Positions 8,919 through 17,339 of a stretch of 64,000 bases of DNA are shown here, piece after piece (the first letter of the stretch is position 1; each line of letters opens with the position of its first letter). A program made the translations under genes and the position numbers. The DNA lies in the NCBI GenBank assembly GCA_900471525.1, contig UCEZ01000019.1:1-64000 (forward strand), given 5' to 3'. This DNA is from Hyphomicrobiales bacterium. GTDB lineage: Bacteria > Pseudomonadota > Alphaproteobacteria > Rhizobiales > Rhizobiaceae. The notes beneath the pieces were generated by a model, which was given only the letters and a program-made list of their open reading frames with translations, did not search any database and was not told the DNA's origin.

Positions 8919-9323
8919 CTACTCAGCGGTACAGTTCTGGCAGTGACCGCGGATTTCGATCGTCGTTTTTTCGGTCTTGAAATGCTGCTTGCCGGCAAGC
9001 ACCGACAGGCGCTCCTCCATGCCCGCGTCGTGCATTTCGGTCACCTGGCCGCAATCCTCGCAGATCGCGAATGCCGTGACGCCATGATCATGGTGATGAT
9101 GATGATCCGGATGGGTGCAGGCGACGAAGGAATTCATGCTTTCAAGCCGGTGGATGAGGCCGAACTCCAGAAGTTTGTCCAGCGCCCGGTAGACCTGGAG
9201 CGGTGCGCGAAAACCGTGGTCGCGCAGCTTGTCGAGGATGGTATAGGCGCTGAGCGGGCCTTCGGCATGGGTAAGCGCGTCGAGGACCAGCGACTGGTTC
9301 TTGGTAAGCTGCTGTGTTGCCAT
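8919..9323 (-). CDS. zur: Zinc uptake regulator Zur (Fur family)
   Basis: A 134-residue Fur-family repressor. N-terminal winged helix (about 1-80) with LQVYRALDKLLEFGLIHR as recognition region, a His-rich metal site (HPDHHHHHDHG), and two CxxC structural zinc motifs (CEDCG and CQNC). Zinc-loaded Zur represses zinc import genes, and its position behind znuC-znuB identifies it as Zur rather than Fur or Irr. Its ATG overlaps the znuB stop by one base (TGATG), so the two are translationally coupled. Downstream, the P-type ATPase follows after 18 bp. Confidence 0.93.
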   Translation of the reverse strand: MATQQLTKNQSLVLDALTHAEGPLSAYTILDKLRDHGFRAPLQVYRALDKLLEFGLIHRLESMNSFVACTHPDHHHHHDHGVTAFAICEDCGQVTEMHDAGMEERLSVLAGKQHFKTEKTTIEIRGHCQNCTAE

Positions 9324-10156
9324 CAGTGATGTCCTCCATGCGTCGAATGAATAGCCGTTTCGGTTTGCCCGTTTCGCCCGAACGGCAGAAGGCTGAGCAC
9401 GAAAAGCCCCATCGCCGCAACGACGATGGACGGCCCGGACGGCGTATCGAAATGCAGCGAGCCGAACAGTCCGCCGGTGACGGCCAGTGCGCCGATGACC
9501 GAGGCGAGTACTGCCATGATCTCGGGCGACGTTGCAAAACGCCGGGCAGTGGCCGCCGGGATGATCAGCAGCGAGGTGATGAGCAGGATGCCGACGATCT
9601 TCATGGCAATGGCGATCACCAGCGCCATCAGCAGCATGAAATAAAGCCGCGCCCGCTCGGGCTGCAGACCCTCGGCCTCGGCCAGTTCCGGATTGACGGT
9701 GGAGGCGAGCAGCGGCCGCCAGAGATAGACGATCGCAGCAAGCACCAGGATGCCGCCGCCCCAGACGAGATCGATATCGGCCTCCGAAACGGCGAGGATA
9801 TCACCGAACAGGAAGCCAACGAGATCGATCCGCACCCAAGTCATGAACGCGACCATGACAAGGCCGATCGACAGCGCCGAATGGGACAATATGCCAAGCA
9901 GCGCATCGGTCGACAGCGCACCGCGCTTCTGCAGGAGCAGCAGGAGCAGCGACACGGCCGCGGCGACGATAAAGACGCTGAGCATCAGGTTGAGGTCGAA
10001 CAGCAGCGACAGCGCCACGCCGAGCAGCGCCGAATGGGCCATGGTATCGCCGAAATAGGCCATGCGCCGCCAGATGACGAAGCAGCCGAGCGGGCCGACC
10101 GTGATCGCAAGGCCGATGCCGGCAATGAGAGCGCGGGTGAAGAAATCGTCAAACAC
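9323..10156 (-). CDS. znuB: Zinc ABC transporter permease ZnuB
   Basis: A 277-residue ABC-3 family inner-membrane permease with multiple transmembrane helices and the family segments GPLGCFVIWRRMAYFGDTMAHSALLG and GILLITSLLIIPAATAR. It forms the channel of the zinc importer with ZnuC and ZnuA. The frame is open far upstream, but GTG at 10156 has AAGGAG at 7-bp spacing and gives VFDDFFTRALIAG, the normal family start. The start overlaps the end of znuC by 8 bp (GTGTTTGA). The C-terminus is His-rich (HSTHGGHH). Confidence 0.93.
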   Translation of the reverse strand: MFDDFFTRALIAGIGLAITVGPLGCFVIWRRMAYFGDTMAHSALLGVALSLLFDLNLMLSVFIVAAAVSLLLLLLQKRGALSTDALLGILSHSALSIGLVMVAFMTWVRIDLVGFLFGDILAVSEADIDLVWGGGILVLAAIVYLWRPLLASTVNPELAEAEGLQPERARLYFMLLMALVIAIAMKIVGILLITSLLIIPAATARRFATSPEIMAVLASVIGALAVTGGLFGSLHFDTPSGPSIVVAAMGLFVLSLLPFGRNGQTETAIHSTHGGHH

Positions 10157-11075
10157 GGCGCGTCTCCTTGTCGTCATAGCCTTGCAGCCGGCTTTTGTAG
10201 CCGCAGCCGCAATCCGGCCCGTGCACGTGGTCATGCGCATGGTCGTGGTCATCATGGGCATGGTCGCCATGATGATGGCCGTCGTCCGGATGGCAATGTT
10301 CGGTGATGCTGCCATCGGCATGTAGGACGCGACCGTCGGGCAGATGGGTATGGTCGTGATCGTGGCTGTAGACGGCGAGCGTCCTGGCCGCACGGCTGCC
10401 GAACAGCTTTAGATATTCCGGGCTTTGGCTGACCATCTGCGGCGTGCCGCGGCAGCAGACATGGCCGTTCAGGCAGATCACCGTATCGGTCTCGGCCATC
10501 ACCACATGCAGGTCGTGCGAGATCAGGAGGATGCCGCAGCCGGTCTGGTTGCGGATCGATTTGATCAGGTCGTAGAGCGCGATCTCGCCGGAGAAATCGA
10601 CGCCCTGCACCGGTTCGTCGAGCACCAGAAGGTCCGGCTTGCGGGCAATGGCGCGAGCAAGCAGCGCCCGCTGGAACTCGCCGCCGGAAAGATGCTGGAC
10701 CTCGGCGCGGGCCAAATGCGCGATGCCGGTGGAATGCAGCGCTTCCTCGACTTCGCGTCCTCTCAGTGGCCCGGTTAGCGTCATCAGGCGCTCGACGGTC
10801 AATGGCAGCGTCCAGTCGATCGCCAGCTTCTGCGGCACGTAACCAACCTTGAGGCCGGGCATTTTTTCGACCCAGCCCTCGTCCGGCTTCAAGACGCCGA
10901 TCGCCGCCTTCGCCGTCGTCGATTTGCCCGAGCCGTTCGGCCCGATCAGCGTGACGATCTCGCCGCGAGCGATCGAGAATTCGACGCCGCGCACCAGCCA
11001 ACGGCCGTTGCGCCGCACACCGGCATTGTTCATCAGGACGAGAGGCTTCTGCTCGGGCTTGCGGAATTCCAGCAT
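10149..11075 (-). CDS. znuC: Zinc ABC transporter ATPase ZnuC with His-rich tail
   Basis: A 308-residue ABC ATPase with Walker A GPNGSGKST, signature LSGGEFQR, Walker B LLVLDEP and a switch His. After the usual domain end the protein continues about 50 residues with an extraordinarily His/Asp-rich tail (for example HHHGDHAHDDHDHAHDHVHG) finishing in CGCGYKSR, likely a cytoplasmic zinc sensor or buffer. The start at 11075 gives the normal ZnuC N-terminus; the longer frame runs back through the promoter and is not coding. It is divergent from znuA, with two candidate Zur boxes between them. Confidence 0.93.
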   Translation of the reverse strand: MLEFRKPEQKPLVLMNNAGVRRNGRWLVRGVEFSIARGEIVTLIGPNGSGKSTTAKAAIGVLKPDEGWVEKMPGLKVGYVPQKLAIDWTLPLTVERLMTLTGPLRGREVEEALHSTGIAHLARAEVQHLSGGEFQRALLARAIARKPDLLVLDEPVQGVDFSGEIALYDLIKSIRNQTGCGILLISHDLHVVMAETDTVICLNGHVCCRGTPQMVSQSPEYLKLFGSRAARTLAVYSHDHDHTHLPDGRVLHADGSITEHCHPDDGHHHGDHAHDDHDHAHDHVHGPDCGCGYKSRLQGYDDKETRRV

Positions 11076-11116
11076 CAAAAAAATCCGGGTGGGGTGTTGC
11101 CAGTCGCTATGCCACA

Positions 11117-11131
11117 CGTTATAGCATAACG
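11117..11131. promoter_or_regulatory. Candidate Zur box 1
   Basis: Perfect inverted repeat CGTTAT-AGC-ATAACG in the 104-bp znuC/znuA divergent promoter. It resembles the TGTTATxxxATAACA-type operators of alphaproteobacterial Zur. Assigned by pattern and context only. Confidence 0.6.
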
Positions 11132-11137
11132 CAATTG

Positions 11138-11154
11138 ATGTAATAACATTACAT
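11138..11154. promoter_or_regulatory. Candidate Zur box 2
   Basis: Perfect inverted repeat ATGTAAT-AAC-ATTACAT, 25 bp upstream of the znuA start. Together with box 1 it would let one repressor control both divergent transcripts. It matches the GTAATnnnATTAC shape of rhizobial Zur sites. Confidence 0.75.
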
Positions 11155-11179
11155 TGATTTACAAGACAGGAGTCTCCGC

Positions 11180-12172
11180 ATGAGCCTGAAGAATTCCCTC
11201 CTTTTGACATCCTCCCTGATTTTTGCCCCCTCCCTGCTTCTGGCAACCGGTACCGCCCATGCCGAAGTCCCGAACGTCGTCGTTTCGATCAAGCCGATCC
11301 ACTCCCTGGTCGCCTCGATCATGCACGGCGTCGGCGAGCCCGCCCTGATCGTCGAAGGTGCCGCCTCCCCCCATACCTACAGCATGAAGCCCTCCAATGC
11401 CGCAGCGCTGGAAAAGGCCAATATCGTCTTCTGGGTTGGCCATGGGCTAGAAGCGTTTCTGGAAAAGCCACTGGAATCGCTTGGCGGCGGCGCAAAGATC
11501 GTCGAACTGGACGATGCGCCTGGACTTGAGAAACTGAAATTCCGCGAAGGCGGCGCTTTCGAACCGCATGACGACGGCGACGAGCACGAAGCAAATGCAG
11601 AAGGCACCGAGGGTCACGCCCACGAGGAAGGCCATCACCACGACGAAGGCGAGTTCGACATGCACCTCTGGCTCGACCCGGCCAATGCCAAGGCGATGGC
11701 GACCGAGATCGAAAAGACGCTTACCGAGGCAGATCCGGACAATGCGGCGACCTACAAGGCCAATCTCGATGCGCTCGGCACCCGGCTCGATGCCCTCGAT
11801 AAGTCGCTCTTCGAGACCGTCGCGCCGATCAAGGACAAGCCCTTTATCGTCTTTCACGACGCCTACCAGTATTTCGAACATCGCTACCATGTGAAGGTGG
11901 CGGGCTCGATCACCGTGAGCCCCGAGACCCTGCCCGGCGCTGCGCGTCTGACGCAAATTCATGACAAGATCGTCGAACTGGGCGCAACCTGCGTCTTTGC
12001 CGAACCGCAGTTTGAACCAAAACTCGTCAATGTCGTGCTCGAGGGCACACCGGCGAAATCCGGGACGCTCGATCCCGAGGCGGCCACGCTCGAGGCCGGC
12101 CCTGATCTCTATTTCCAGCTGATGGAAGGTATCGGCACCTCGCTGAAGACCTGCCTCTCCAACGGCAGCTAA
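11180..12172 (+). CDS. znuA: Zinc ABC transporter substrate-binding protein ZnuA
   Basis: A 330-residue periplasmic cluster A-I (SBP_bac_9) binding protein. Signal peptide about 1-28 ending TAHA. Zinc ligands: His65 in SPHTY, a His in DMHLWLDP, a His in FHDAYQYFEHRY and the C-terminal acidic partner. A charged His/Asp/Glu-rich loop (about 123-150, including HAHEEGHHHDEGEFD) is typical of ZnuA and absent from manganese homologues. It is transcribed alone from the divergent Zur-box region and closes with a strong terminator, so binding protein can be made in excess of the permease. Confidence 0.95.
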   Translation: MSLKNSLLLTSSLIFAPSLLLATGTAHAEVPNVVVSIKPIHSLVASIMHGVGEPALIVEGAASPHTYSMKPSNAAALEKANIVFWVGHGLEAFLEKPLESLGGGAKIVELDDAPGLEKLKFREGGAFEPHDDGDEHEANAEGTEGHAHEEGHHHDEGEFDMHLWLDPANAKAMATEIEKTLTEADPDNAATYKANLDALGTRLDALDKSLFETVAPIKDKPFIVFHDAYQYFEHRYHVKVAGSITVSPETLPGAARLTQIHDKIVELGATCVFAEPQFEPKLVNVVLEGTPAKSGTLDPEAATLEAGPDLYFQLMEGIGTSLKTCLSNGS

Positions 12173-12192
12173 AAAGGTTCTCCCAAGACCTG

Positions 12193-12224
12193 AAAAGGCG
12201 GGCCACCAAAGGTCCGCCTTTTTT
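12193..12224 (+). terminator. Intrinsic terminator after znuA
   Basis: AAAAGGCGGGCC-ACCAAA-GGTCCGCCTTTT stem-loop (one G.T pair) running into TTTT. It separates znuA from the downstream GTPase gene, which has its own Zur-like box. Confidence 0.88.
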
Positions 12225-12234
12225 AGATCATCAG

Positions 12235-12251
12235 ATGTAATAGTATAACAT
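12235..12251. promoter_or_regulatory. Candidate Zur box upstream of the GTPase gene
   Basis: ATGTAAT-AGT-ATAACAT, a near-perfect inverted repeat and hybrid of the two znu sites, 15 bp before the COG0523 GTPase start. Its presence places the GTPase in the same zinc-starvation regulon. Confidence 0.65.
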
Positions 12252-12266
12252 TAAAGGACATAAACG

Positions 12267-13472
12267 ATGCCCGACAAACTTCCGGTCACCGTTCTCTCCG
12301 GCTTTCTCGGCGCCGGGAAAACCACGGTGCTCAACCACATCCTCAACAACCGCGACGGTTTAAGGGTCGCCGTCATCGTCAACGACATGAGCGAGGTCAA
12401 CATTGACGCGGCGCTGGTGCGCGACGGCGGCGCCAACCTGTCGCGCACGGAGGAACAACTGGTCGAGATGACCAATGGCTGCATCTGCTGCACCCTGCGC
12501 GACGATCTCCTGAACGAGGTGCGCAAACTCGCCGAACAGGACCGGTTCGACTACCTGCTGATCGAATCGACCGGGATCGCCGAGCCCCTGCCCGTCGCCA
12601 CCACCTTTGAATTCCGCGACGAGAACGGCAACAGCCTTTCCGATGTGGCGCGGCTCGACACCATGGTGACCGTCGTCGATGCGGCAAACCTCTTGGCCGA
12701 CTACTCGTCCGCCGACTTCCTCGCGGACCGCGGGGACACTGCTGGCGACGGCGACAATCGCACGCTTGTCGATCTGCTGGTCGAACAGATCGAATTCGCC
12801 GATGTTGTCATTCTCAACAAAACGGGCAGCGCAACACCTGAGCAGCGGGATGCGGCGCGAAAAATCATAGTCGGGCTCAATCCCGATGCGCGGCTGATCG
12901 AGACGGATTTCGGCAGAATCGCCTTGCGCGATGTGCTCGGCACAGGGCTGTTCGACATGGCCAAGGCCGAGCAGCATCCGCTCTGGTACAAGGAACTGCA
13001 TGGCTTCAAGGATCACGTGCCGGAAACCGAGGAATATGGCATCCGCTCCTTCGTCTATCGGGCGAAAAAGCCGTTCGACCCCGGCCGCTTTCACAGCTTC
13101 GTCCATCGTCCGTGGCCGGGTGTCGTGCGGGCAAAGGGCTTCTTCTGGCTGGCGACACGCCCCCATCACGCCGGCGAACTCAGCCAGGCTGGGCCGATGG
13201 TGCGCACATCGAAGATGGGGCTCTGGTGGTCGGCGGTTCCCAAGGCACAGTGGCCGGATGACCCCGGCTTCCTCGCCATGATGAAGCCCTATCTCGATCC
13301 CGTCTGGGGCGACAGGCGCCAGGAAATCGTCTTCATCGGCGCCGATCCGATGGATCAGGCAGCATTGGAGGCCGAACTTGACGAATGTCTGGTGGACGCC
13401 AAAGGCTTCACTCCAGACCGGTGGCGGGCATTGCCGGACCCATTCGCCGAGTGGTCCGCGAGGGCAAGCTAG
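12267..13472 (+). CDS. zigA: COG0523 GTPase, ZigA-like zinc metallochaperone
   Basis: A 401-residue G3E-family GTPase. Walker [10 protein letters not shown], the metal-binding CxCC motif in NGCICCTL, Glu/Ser switch ESTGIAEP, and a CobW C-terminal domain. The G4 element reads NKTG rather than the usual NKxD, a deviation worth noting. Proteins of this subgroup are induced by zinc starvation and are thought to hand zinc to client enzymes. A Zur-like box 15 bp upstream and the neighbouring znuA support that role here. It is not the cobalamin CobW, which is present separately in this window. Confidence 0.88.
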   Translation: MPDKLPVTVLSGFLGAGKTTVLNHILNNRDGLRVAVIVNDMSEVNIDAALVRDGGANLSRTEEQLVEMTNGCICCTLRDDLLNEVRKLAEQDRFDYLLIESTGIAEPLPVATTFEFRDENGNSLSDVARLDTMVTVVDAANLLADYSSADFLADRGDTAGDGDNRTLVDLLVEQIEFADVVILNKTGSATPEQRDAARKIIVGLNPDARLIETDFGRIALRDVLGTGLFDMAKAEQHPLWYKELHGFKDHVPETEEYGIRSFVYRAKKPFDPGRFHSFVHRPWPGVVRAKGFFWLATRPHHAGELSQAGPMVRTSKMGLWWSAVPKAQWPDDPGFLAMMKPYLDPVWGDRRQEIVFIGADPMDQAALEAELDECLVDAKGFTPDRWRALPDPFAEWSARAS

Positions 13473-13555
13473 ACCACCGGTTCAGCGGCCTCCCAGCACT
13501 ATCTATAAGTCTCGTTATTGAAGTGCCTTTGGGGAACTAGGCAATAGCCAAAAAC

Positions 13556-13675
13556 CTCCGTCATCCCTGTGCCCGTCACAGGGATCCAGTCAGCCCAAGT
13601 CCTTGGGCTGAAAGTCTTTTGACCCGACGGACGTCGGGTCACTGTATCCCCGCCTCAAGGGCGAGGATGACGGAG
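13556..13675. repeat. 120-bp mosaic palindromic element
   Basis: Bounded by an 11-bp terminal inverted repeat (CTCCGTCATCC / GGATGACGGAG). Inside are four successive hairpins: CCTGTG/CACAGG, CAGCCCAA/TTGGGCTG, GACCCGAC/GTCGGGTC and a CCCCGCC/GGGCGAGG pair. It sits in the gap between convergent genes. The build matches the small intergenic mosaic elements (RIME-like) of rhizobia; exact family not determined. Confidence 0.75.
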
Positions 13676-13764
13676 AAATGCGTGCTCATTCCCTCAAGCA
13701 ACCCTTTTCATCTTGATCAGCACTCTGAAGTGGCTCAGCGCCGCCTTTCGATTGTCGCGCCTGA

Positions 13765-14118
13765 TCAGCGCGTTGCCAAATTGACGATCACGCCGGTTGC
13801 GACGCTGATCAGCAGGAAGTCGTTGTCGACCCGAACCCACTGCTGACCGCGCTGCGGTGTGCGCAGCTTGTAGCGGCGGTAGTCGTTGACCGCAGCGATG
13901 CGGCGGCGTTCGGACGGGGACAGGCGGTGGCCACGCGCCCAGCGCTTCTTCACGACGACATGCTTTTCGACGACCCTGTTGTTACCATGTTTGTAGATAC
14001 GTTTCTCGACATGACGCTCCTTCACCTGAGCGACTTCGAACGGCTTGACCGGCTGCGCAAAAGCCATTGGCGCCGTCAGGAAAGAGCTTGCGACCAGCGC
14101 AATCAACAGACGTTTCAT
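13765..14118 (-). CDS. RcnB-family periplasmic protein
   Basis: A 117-residue secreted protein. Signal peptide about 1-21 (MKRLLIALVASSFLTAPMAFA). The mature part is His/Lys/Arg-rich (KERHVEKRIYKHGNNRVVEKHVV) and ends in the RcnB-type domain RRYKLRTPQRGQQWVRVDNDFLLI. RcnB of E. coli modulates nickel/cobalt efflux, but many alphaproteobacterial relatives have no tested function. The start at 14118 is preceded by AAGGAC at 7-bp spacing. Single gene. Confidence 0.8.
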   Translation of the reverse strand: MKRLLIALVASSFLTAPMAFAQPVKPFEVAQVKERHVEKRIYKHGNNRVVEKHVVVKKRWARGHRLSPSERRRIAAVNDYRRYKLRTPQRGQQWVRVDNDFLLISVATGVIVNLATR

Positions 14119-14186
14119 CGGGGTGTCCTTTCGTTTTGACACCCCGAAACTACGGCTGCAAAGATGAATGGAAACTGAAAGCGGAA

Positions 14187-14202
14187 ATTACAAAATTGTA
14201 AT
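14187..14202. promoter_or_regulatory. Inverted repeat upstream of the RcnB-like gene
   Basis: ATTACAA-AA-TTGTAAT, a perfect 7-2-7 dyad 69 bp upstream of the RcnB-like start in an AT-rich stretch. Probably an operator; the binding protein is unknown. It is not the same as the Zur boxes. Confidence 0.45.
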
Positions 14203-14258
14203 GATATCAGTTAATTATAAGAGAAAACTGATACAACTATTAAGCATGCAACCGGCGA

Positions 14259-15878
14259 TTACAGCGCCTCATAGCTAAAACGGTCGAAGTCCGCGACCTG
14301 CGCCCGGCCCGATGTATCGAAGGCAAAGATACCTGCGAAAGCACCGGTGAACGATCCGTGTTCACCGCGCCCGCCCTCATCTGACACGACGCCGGCGTCG
14401 AGCACCGGTCCGAATTTACGCCAGGCGCGGTACCCATCCGGATGCCAGAAAAACTGCAGCTCGTTGTCGCGGATTTCCATCGCCAGGTAGACCCGACCGA
14501 CCGGCACGGCCACGCCGCTTTCGATGGGAAAAGTCATGCGGCTATGCGGAAAATCTCCGTCGCAGGAGAAGATCGTCACAACCCGCCCGAGTTGCTCATG
14601 CAGGGTAACGGCGAGCGCATGGAATTTATGCCTATTGTAGTAGTGCGTGAGCCCTGCCGCCTGCTGGTAGGTGTCCGGCTCGAACTCGACGACCGTTTCG
14701 ACGCGGAAGGAATGATGCTCCTGCCGCCTTGCCACCAATGACTGCTCGAACCAGCTGCCGATGCTTTCGCGGCCAAACAGGCGCAGATGGCCCGGCCTTT
14801 CCGTCAGCGAGAAAATCCGCTCCGGAACGGGCGTGCGCAGCCACTGAAAATCCATCGGCAGGTCTGGTGCGTCGAACTCGGCTTCAGCTTTCGTTGGTTT
14901 CTCGATGGCATCCGTTTCGCCCGGTGCCGGAACATCTACCGCCGGCACGACACCGCCCTGCTCCAGATAGAGCCAACCATCATCGCGCCAGACGCATTTC
15001 TGCAGCGCCGTCTCGCGACCGAGCGTGCAGCGCCGCTGCGGTGCCAGCGGCCGGCCGGTCAAATGCGTGTGATAGGCCTGTCCATCTGGCGTCTCGACAT
15101 ACTGGCCATGTCCTGCCCTTTGCAGAACGGCGTCCGGCGCATCCTTGGAGGTGATCAGATGCGTCTGCGGATGCATCTCGTAGGGACCTTCAATGGATTG
15201 AGAGCGGGCCATCGTCACGACATGATCATAGCCCGTGCCGCCTTCGGCGGTCGTCAGGTAATACCAGCCGTTGCGCCTGAAGAGATGCGGCCCTTCCACC
15301 AGCCCCTGCGCGCTGCCGGCGAAGATATTACGGATCGGGCCTGTCAGCTTCTTCGAGGCCGGGTCCCATTCCTGCAAAAGGATACCGTCGAAGGCCGGAC
15401 TCTTCGGGGCGCCGCCGAAACTCTCGGTGCGGTGGTTCCATTGCATGTTGAGGAACCATTTACGTCCATCGTTGTCATGGAACAGCGAGGGATCGAATCC
15501 GGAGGAATTGACATAGACCGGTTCCGACCATTCGCCTTCGATCGTCGGCGAAGTCACGATGTAGTTGTGGGCGTCCTTGAAGTTGCCGTCGAAGCGCTTG
15601 ACGTCGGTATAGACCAGAAAGAACAGGCCGTCAGCGTAGGACAGGCACGGCGCCCAGACGCCGCAGCTGTCTGGATTGCCGCGCATGTCGAGCTGGCTCG
15701 CGCGTTCCAGCGGTCGGCGCACCAGCGTCCAGTTCACCAGATCGCGCGAATGATGGATCTGTACGCCCGGATACCATTCGAACGTCGAGGTGGCGATGTA
15801 GTAGTCGTCGCCAACCCGGCAGATGGATGGGTCCGGGTTGAAGCCCGGCAGGATGGGATTGCGGATCATCGCGGTCAT
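14259..15878 (-). CDS. Glycoside hydrolase family 43 (beta-xylosidase type)
   Basis: A 539-residue enzyme: N-terminal five-bladed GH43 propeller (about 1-320) plus a C-terminal beta-sandwich of the DUF1349/XynB type (about 330-539). Likely catalytic residues: base Asp in NPDPSICR, pKa-modulating Asp in SGFDPSLFHD, acid Glu in LVEGPHLF. No signal peptide, so it would act in the cytoplasm on imported xylosides or arabinosides. It begins 15 bp after dctM and is probably co-transcribed with the TRAP genes. Confidence 0.9.
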   Translation of the reverse strand: MTAMIRNPILPGFNPDPSICRVGDDYYIATSTFEWYPGVQIHHSRDLVNWTLVRRPLERASQLDMRGNPDSCGVWAPCLSYADGLFFLVYTDVKRFDGNFKDAHNYIVTSPTIEGEWSEPVYVNSSGFDPSLFHDNDGRKWFLNMQWNHRTESFGGAPKSPAFDGILLQEWDPASKKLTGPIRNIFAGSAQGLVEGPHLFRRNGWYYLTTAEGGTGYDHVVTMARSQSIEGPYEMHPQTHLITSKDAPDAVLQRAGHGQYVETPDGQAYHTHLTGRPLAPQRRCTLGRETALQKCVWRDDGWLYLEQGGVVPAVDVPAPGETDAIEKPTKAEAEFDAPDLPMDFQWLRTPVPERIFSLTERPGHLRLFGRESIGSWFEQSLVARRQEHHSFRVETVVEFEPDTYQQAAGLTHYYNRHKFHALAVTLHEQLGRVVTIFSCDGDFPHSRMTFPIESGVAVPVGRVYLAMEIRDNELQFFWHPDGYRAWRKFGPVLDAGVVSDEGGRGEHGSFTGAFAGIFAFDTSGRAQVADFDRFSYEAL

Positions 15879-15893
15879 GACAGCAGAAGCCTT

Positions 15894-17339
15894 TTAGAAC
15901 TTGGGAGGCGAATCAAGTCCGAAATTCGGAGCCGTATCGAGCCCGTTGGTGCCGCCATCGGTCCCAGGAACGAGTGACTTGATGCTGTCCAGATCCTGGA
16001 CGATTTCGGTATCGAGGAAGAACGTTACCATTTCGGGGAAGCCAACCAGCAAGCCGACAAGGATCAGCTGCAGACAAAGCCACGGAATCGCCCCCATGTA
16101 GATATCGCTCGTCTTGATAGTTCGGGGCGCGATACCACGAAGATAAAACAGCGCGAAGCCGAAGGGCGGGTGCATGAAGCTCGTCTGCATATTGGCGCAG
16201 ATCATCACGCCGAACCAGATCAGGTTGATGCCGAGCGCTTCAGCCACCGGCGCCAGAAGCGGCACGATGATGAAGGCAATCTCGAAGAAATCGAGGAAGA
16301 AGGCGATAATGAAGATGAAGATGTTGACGAAGATCAGGAAGCCGACGACGCCGCCGGGAAGATTGGTCAGCATCTCCTCGATCCAATGCCCGCCGCCCAC
16401 ACCGTTGAACACCAGGCTGAAAACGCGCGCGCCCAGCAGAATGAACACGACCATGGCCGTCAGCCGCATCGTCATGTCCATACCCTGATAGATCAGCGCC
16501 CAGGTGAGCCTTCCGTTCATCCAGGCGAGCACCATGGCGCCAACGACGCCCATCGCTCCCGCCTCCGTCGGCGTCGCAAGGCCCATGAAGATCGTACCCA
16601 GCACGATGAAGATCAGCGCCAGGGACGGCACCATCCCGCGTATGCACTTCTTGTAGAGCGGCCAGCCGTGCAGCGTGCGAGCTTCCGGCGGCAGTGCCGG
16701 AACGTGATGAGGCTTCCAGATGCTGAGAACGAAAACCCAGCCCATGAACAGCAGAACCTGAACGATGCTGGCACCCGTTGCGCCGATGTACATGTCGCCC
16801 GGCGACACCTGCAACTGATCGGCAAGAACGATGAGCACGAGTGACGGCGGGATCAGCTGGGTGATCGTGCCGGAAGCCGCGATGACGCCGGTGGCGTGGC
16901 GGACATTGTAGCCGTATCGCATCATGACCGGCAGGGAAATGAGCCCCATGGCGATGACGGATGCGGCGACCGTGCCGGTGATCGCACCAAGGACAGCGCC
17001 GACGAGAATGACGGCGTAGGAAAGACCGCCGCGCACGCCGCCGAACAACTGCCCGAACCCTTCCAGCAGATCCTCCGCCAGACCGCAGCGCTCGAGAATG
17101 ACGCCCATGAAGGTGAAGAAGGGAATGGCCAGCAGCAGGTCGTTGGAGAGCACCGAGAACAGCTGGTAGGTCAGGTTTCCGAGGAAATCCGTCCCCATCA
17201 GACCCAGTTCGATCGCCAAAAGTCCGAAAAAAAGACCGACGGCAGCGAGCGAGAAAGCGGCCGGATAGCCGATGAGCATAAAGAAGATCAGCCCCACGAA
17301 CATCAGGGGCGCCATGTAGTGGATCAGCAAATCGATCAT
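15894..17339 (-). CDS. dctM: TRAP transporter large permease (DctM)
   Basis: A 481-residue multi-helix inner-membrane protein of the TRAP DctM family, the ion-coupled translocation subunit. The start at 17339 overlaps the dctQ stop (ATGA), showing translational coupling; the longer frame extends into dctQ and is rejected. Family features include LERCGLAEDLLEGFGQLFGG and GTIFMGLATPTEAGAMGVVGA. The C-terminal ~40 residues form a soluble tail (SLVPGTDGGTNGLDTAPNFG) with a near-repeat. Confidence 0.92.
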   Translation of the reverse strand: MIDLLIHYMAPLMFVGLIFFMLIGYPAAFSLAAVGLFFGLLAIELGLMGTDFLGNLTYQLFSVLSNDLLLAIPFFTFMGVILERCGLAEDLLEGFGQLFGGVRGGLSYAVILVGAVLGAITGTVAASVIAMGLISLPVMMRYGYNVRHATGVIAASGTITQLIPPSLVLIVLADQLQVSPGDMYIGATGASIVQVLLFMGWVFVLSIWKPHHVPALPPEARTLHGWPLYKKCIRGMVPSLALIFIVLGTIFMGLATPTEAGAMGVVGAMVLAWMNGRLTWALIYQGMDMTMRLTAMVVFILLGARVFSLVFNGVGGGHWIEEMLTNLPGGVVGFLIFVNIFIFIIAFFLDFFEIAFIIVPLLAPVAEALGINLIWFGVMICANMQTSFMHPPFGFALFYLRGIAPRTIKTSDIYMGAIPWLCLQLILVGLLVGFPEMVTFFLDTEIVQDLDSIKSLVPGTDGGTNGLDTAPNFGLDSPPKF

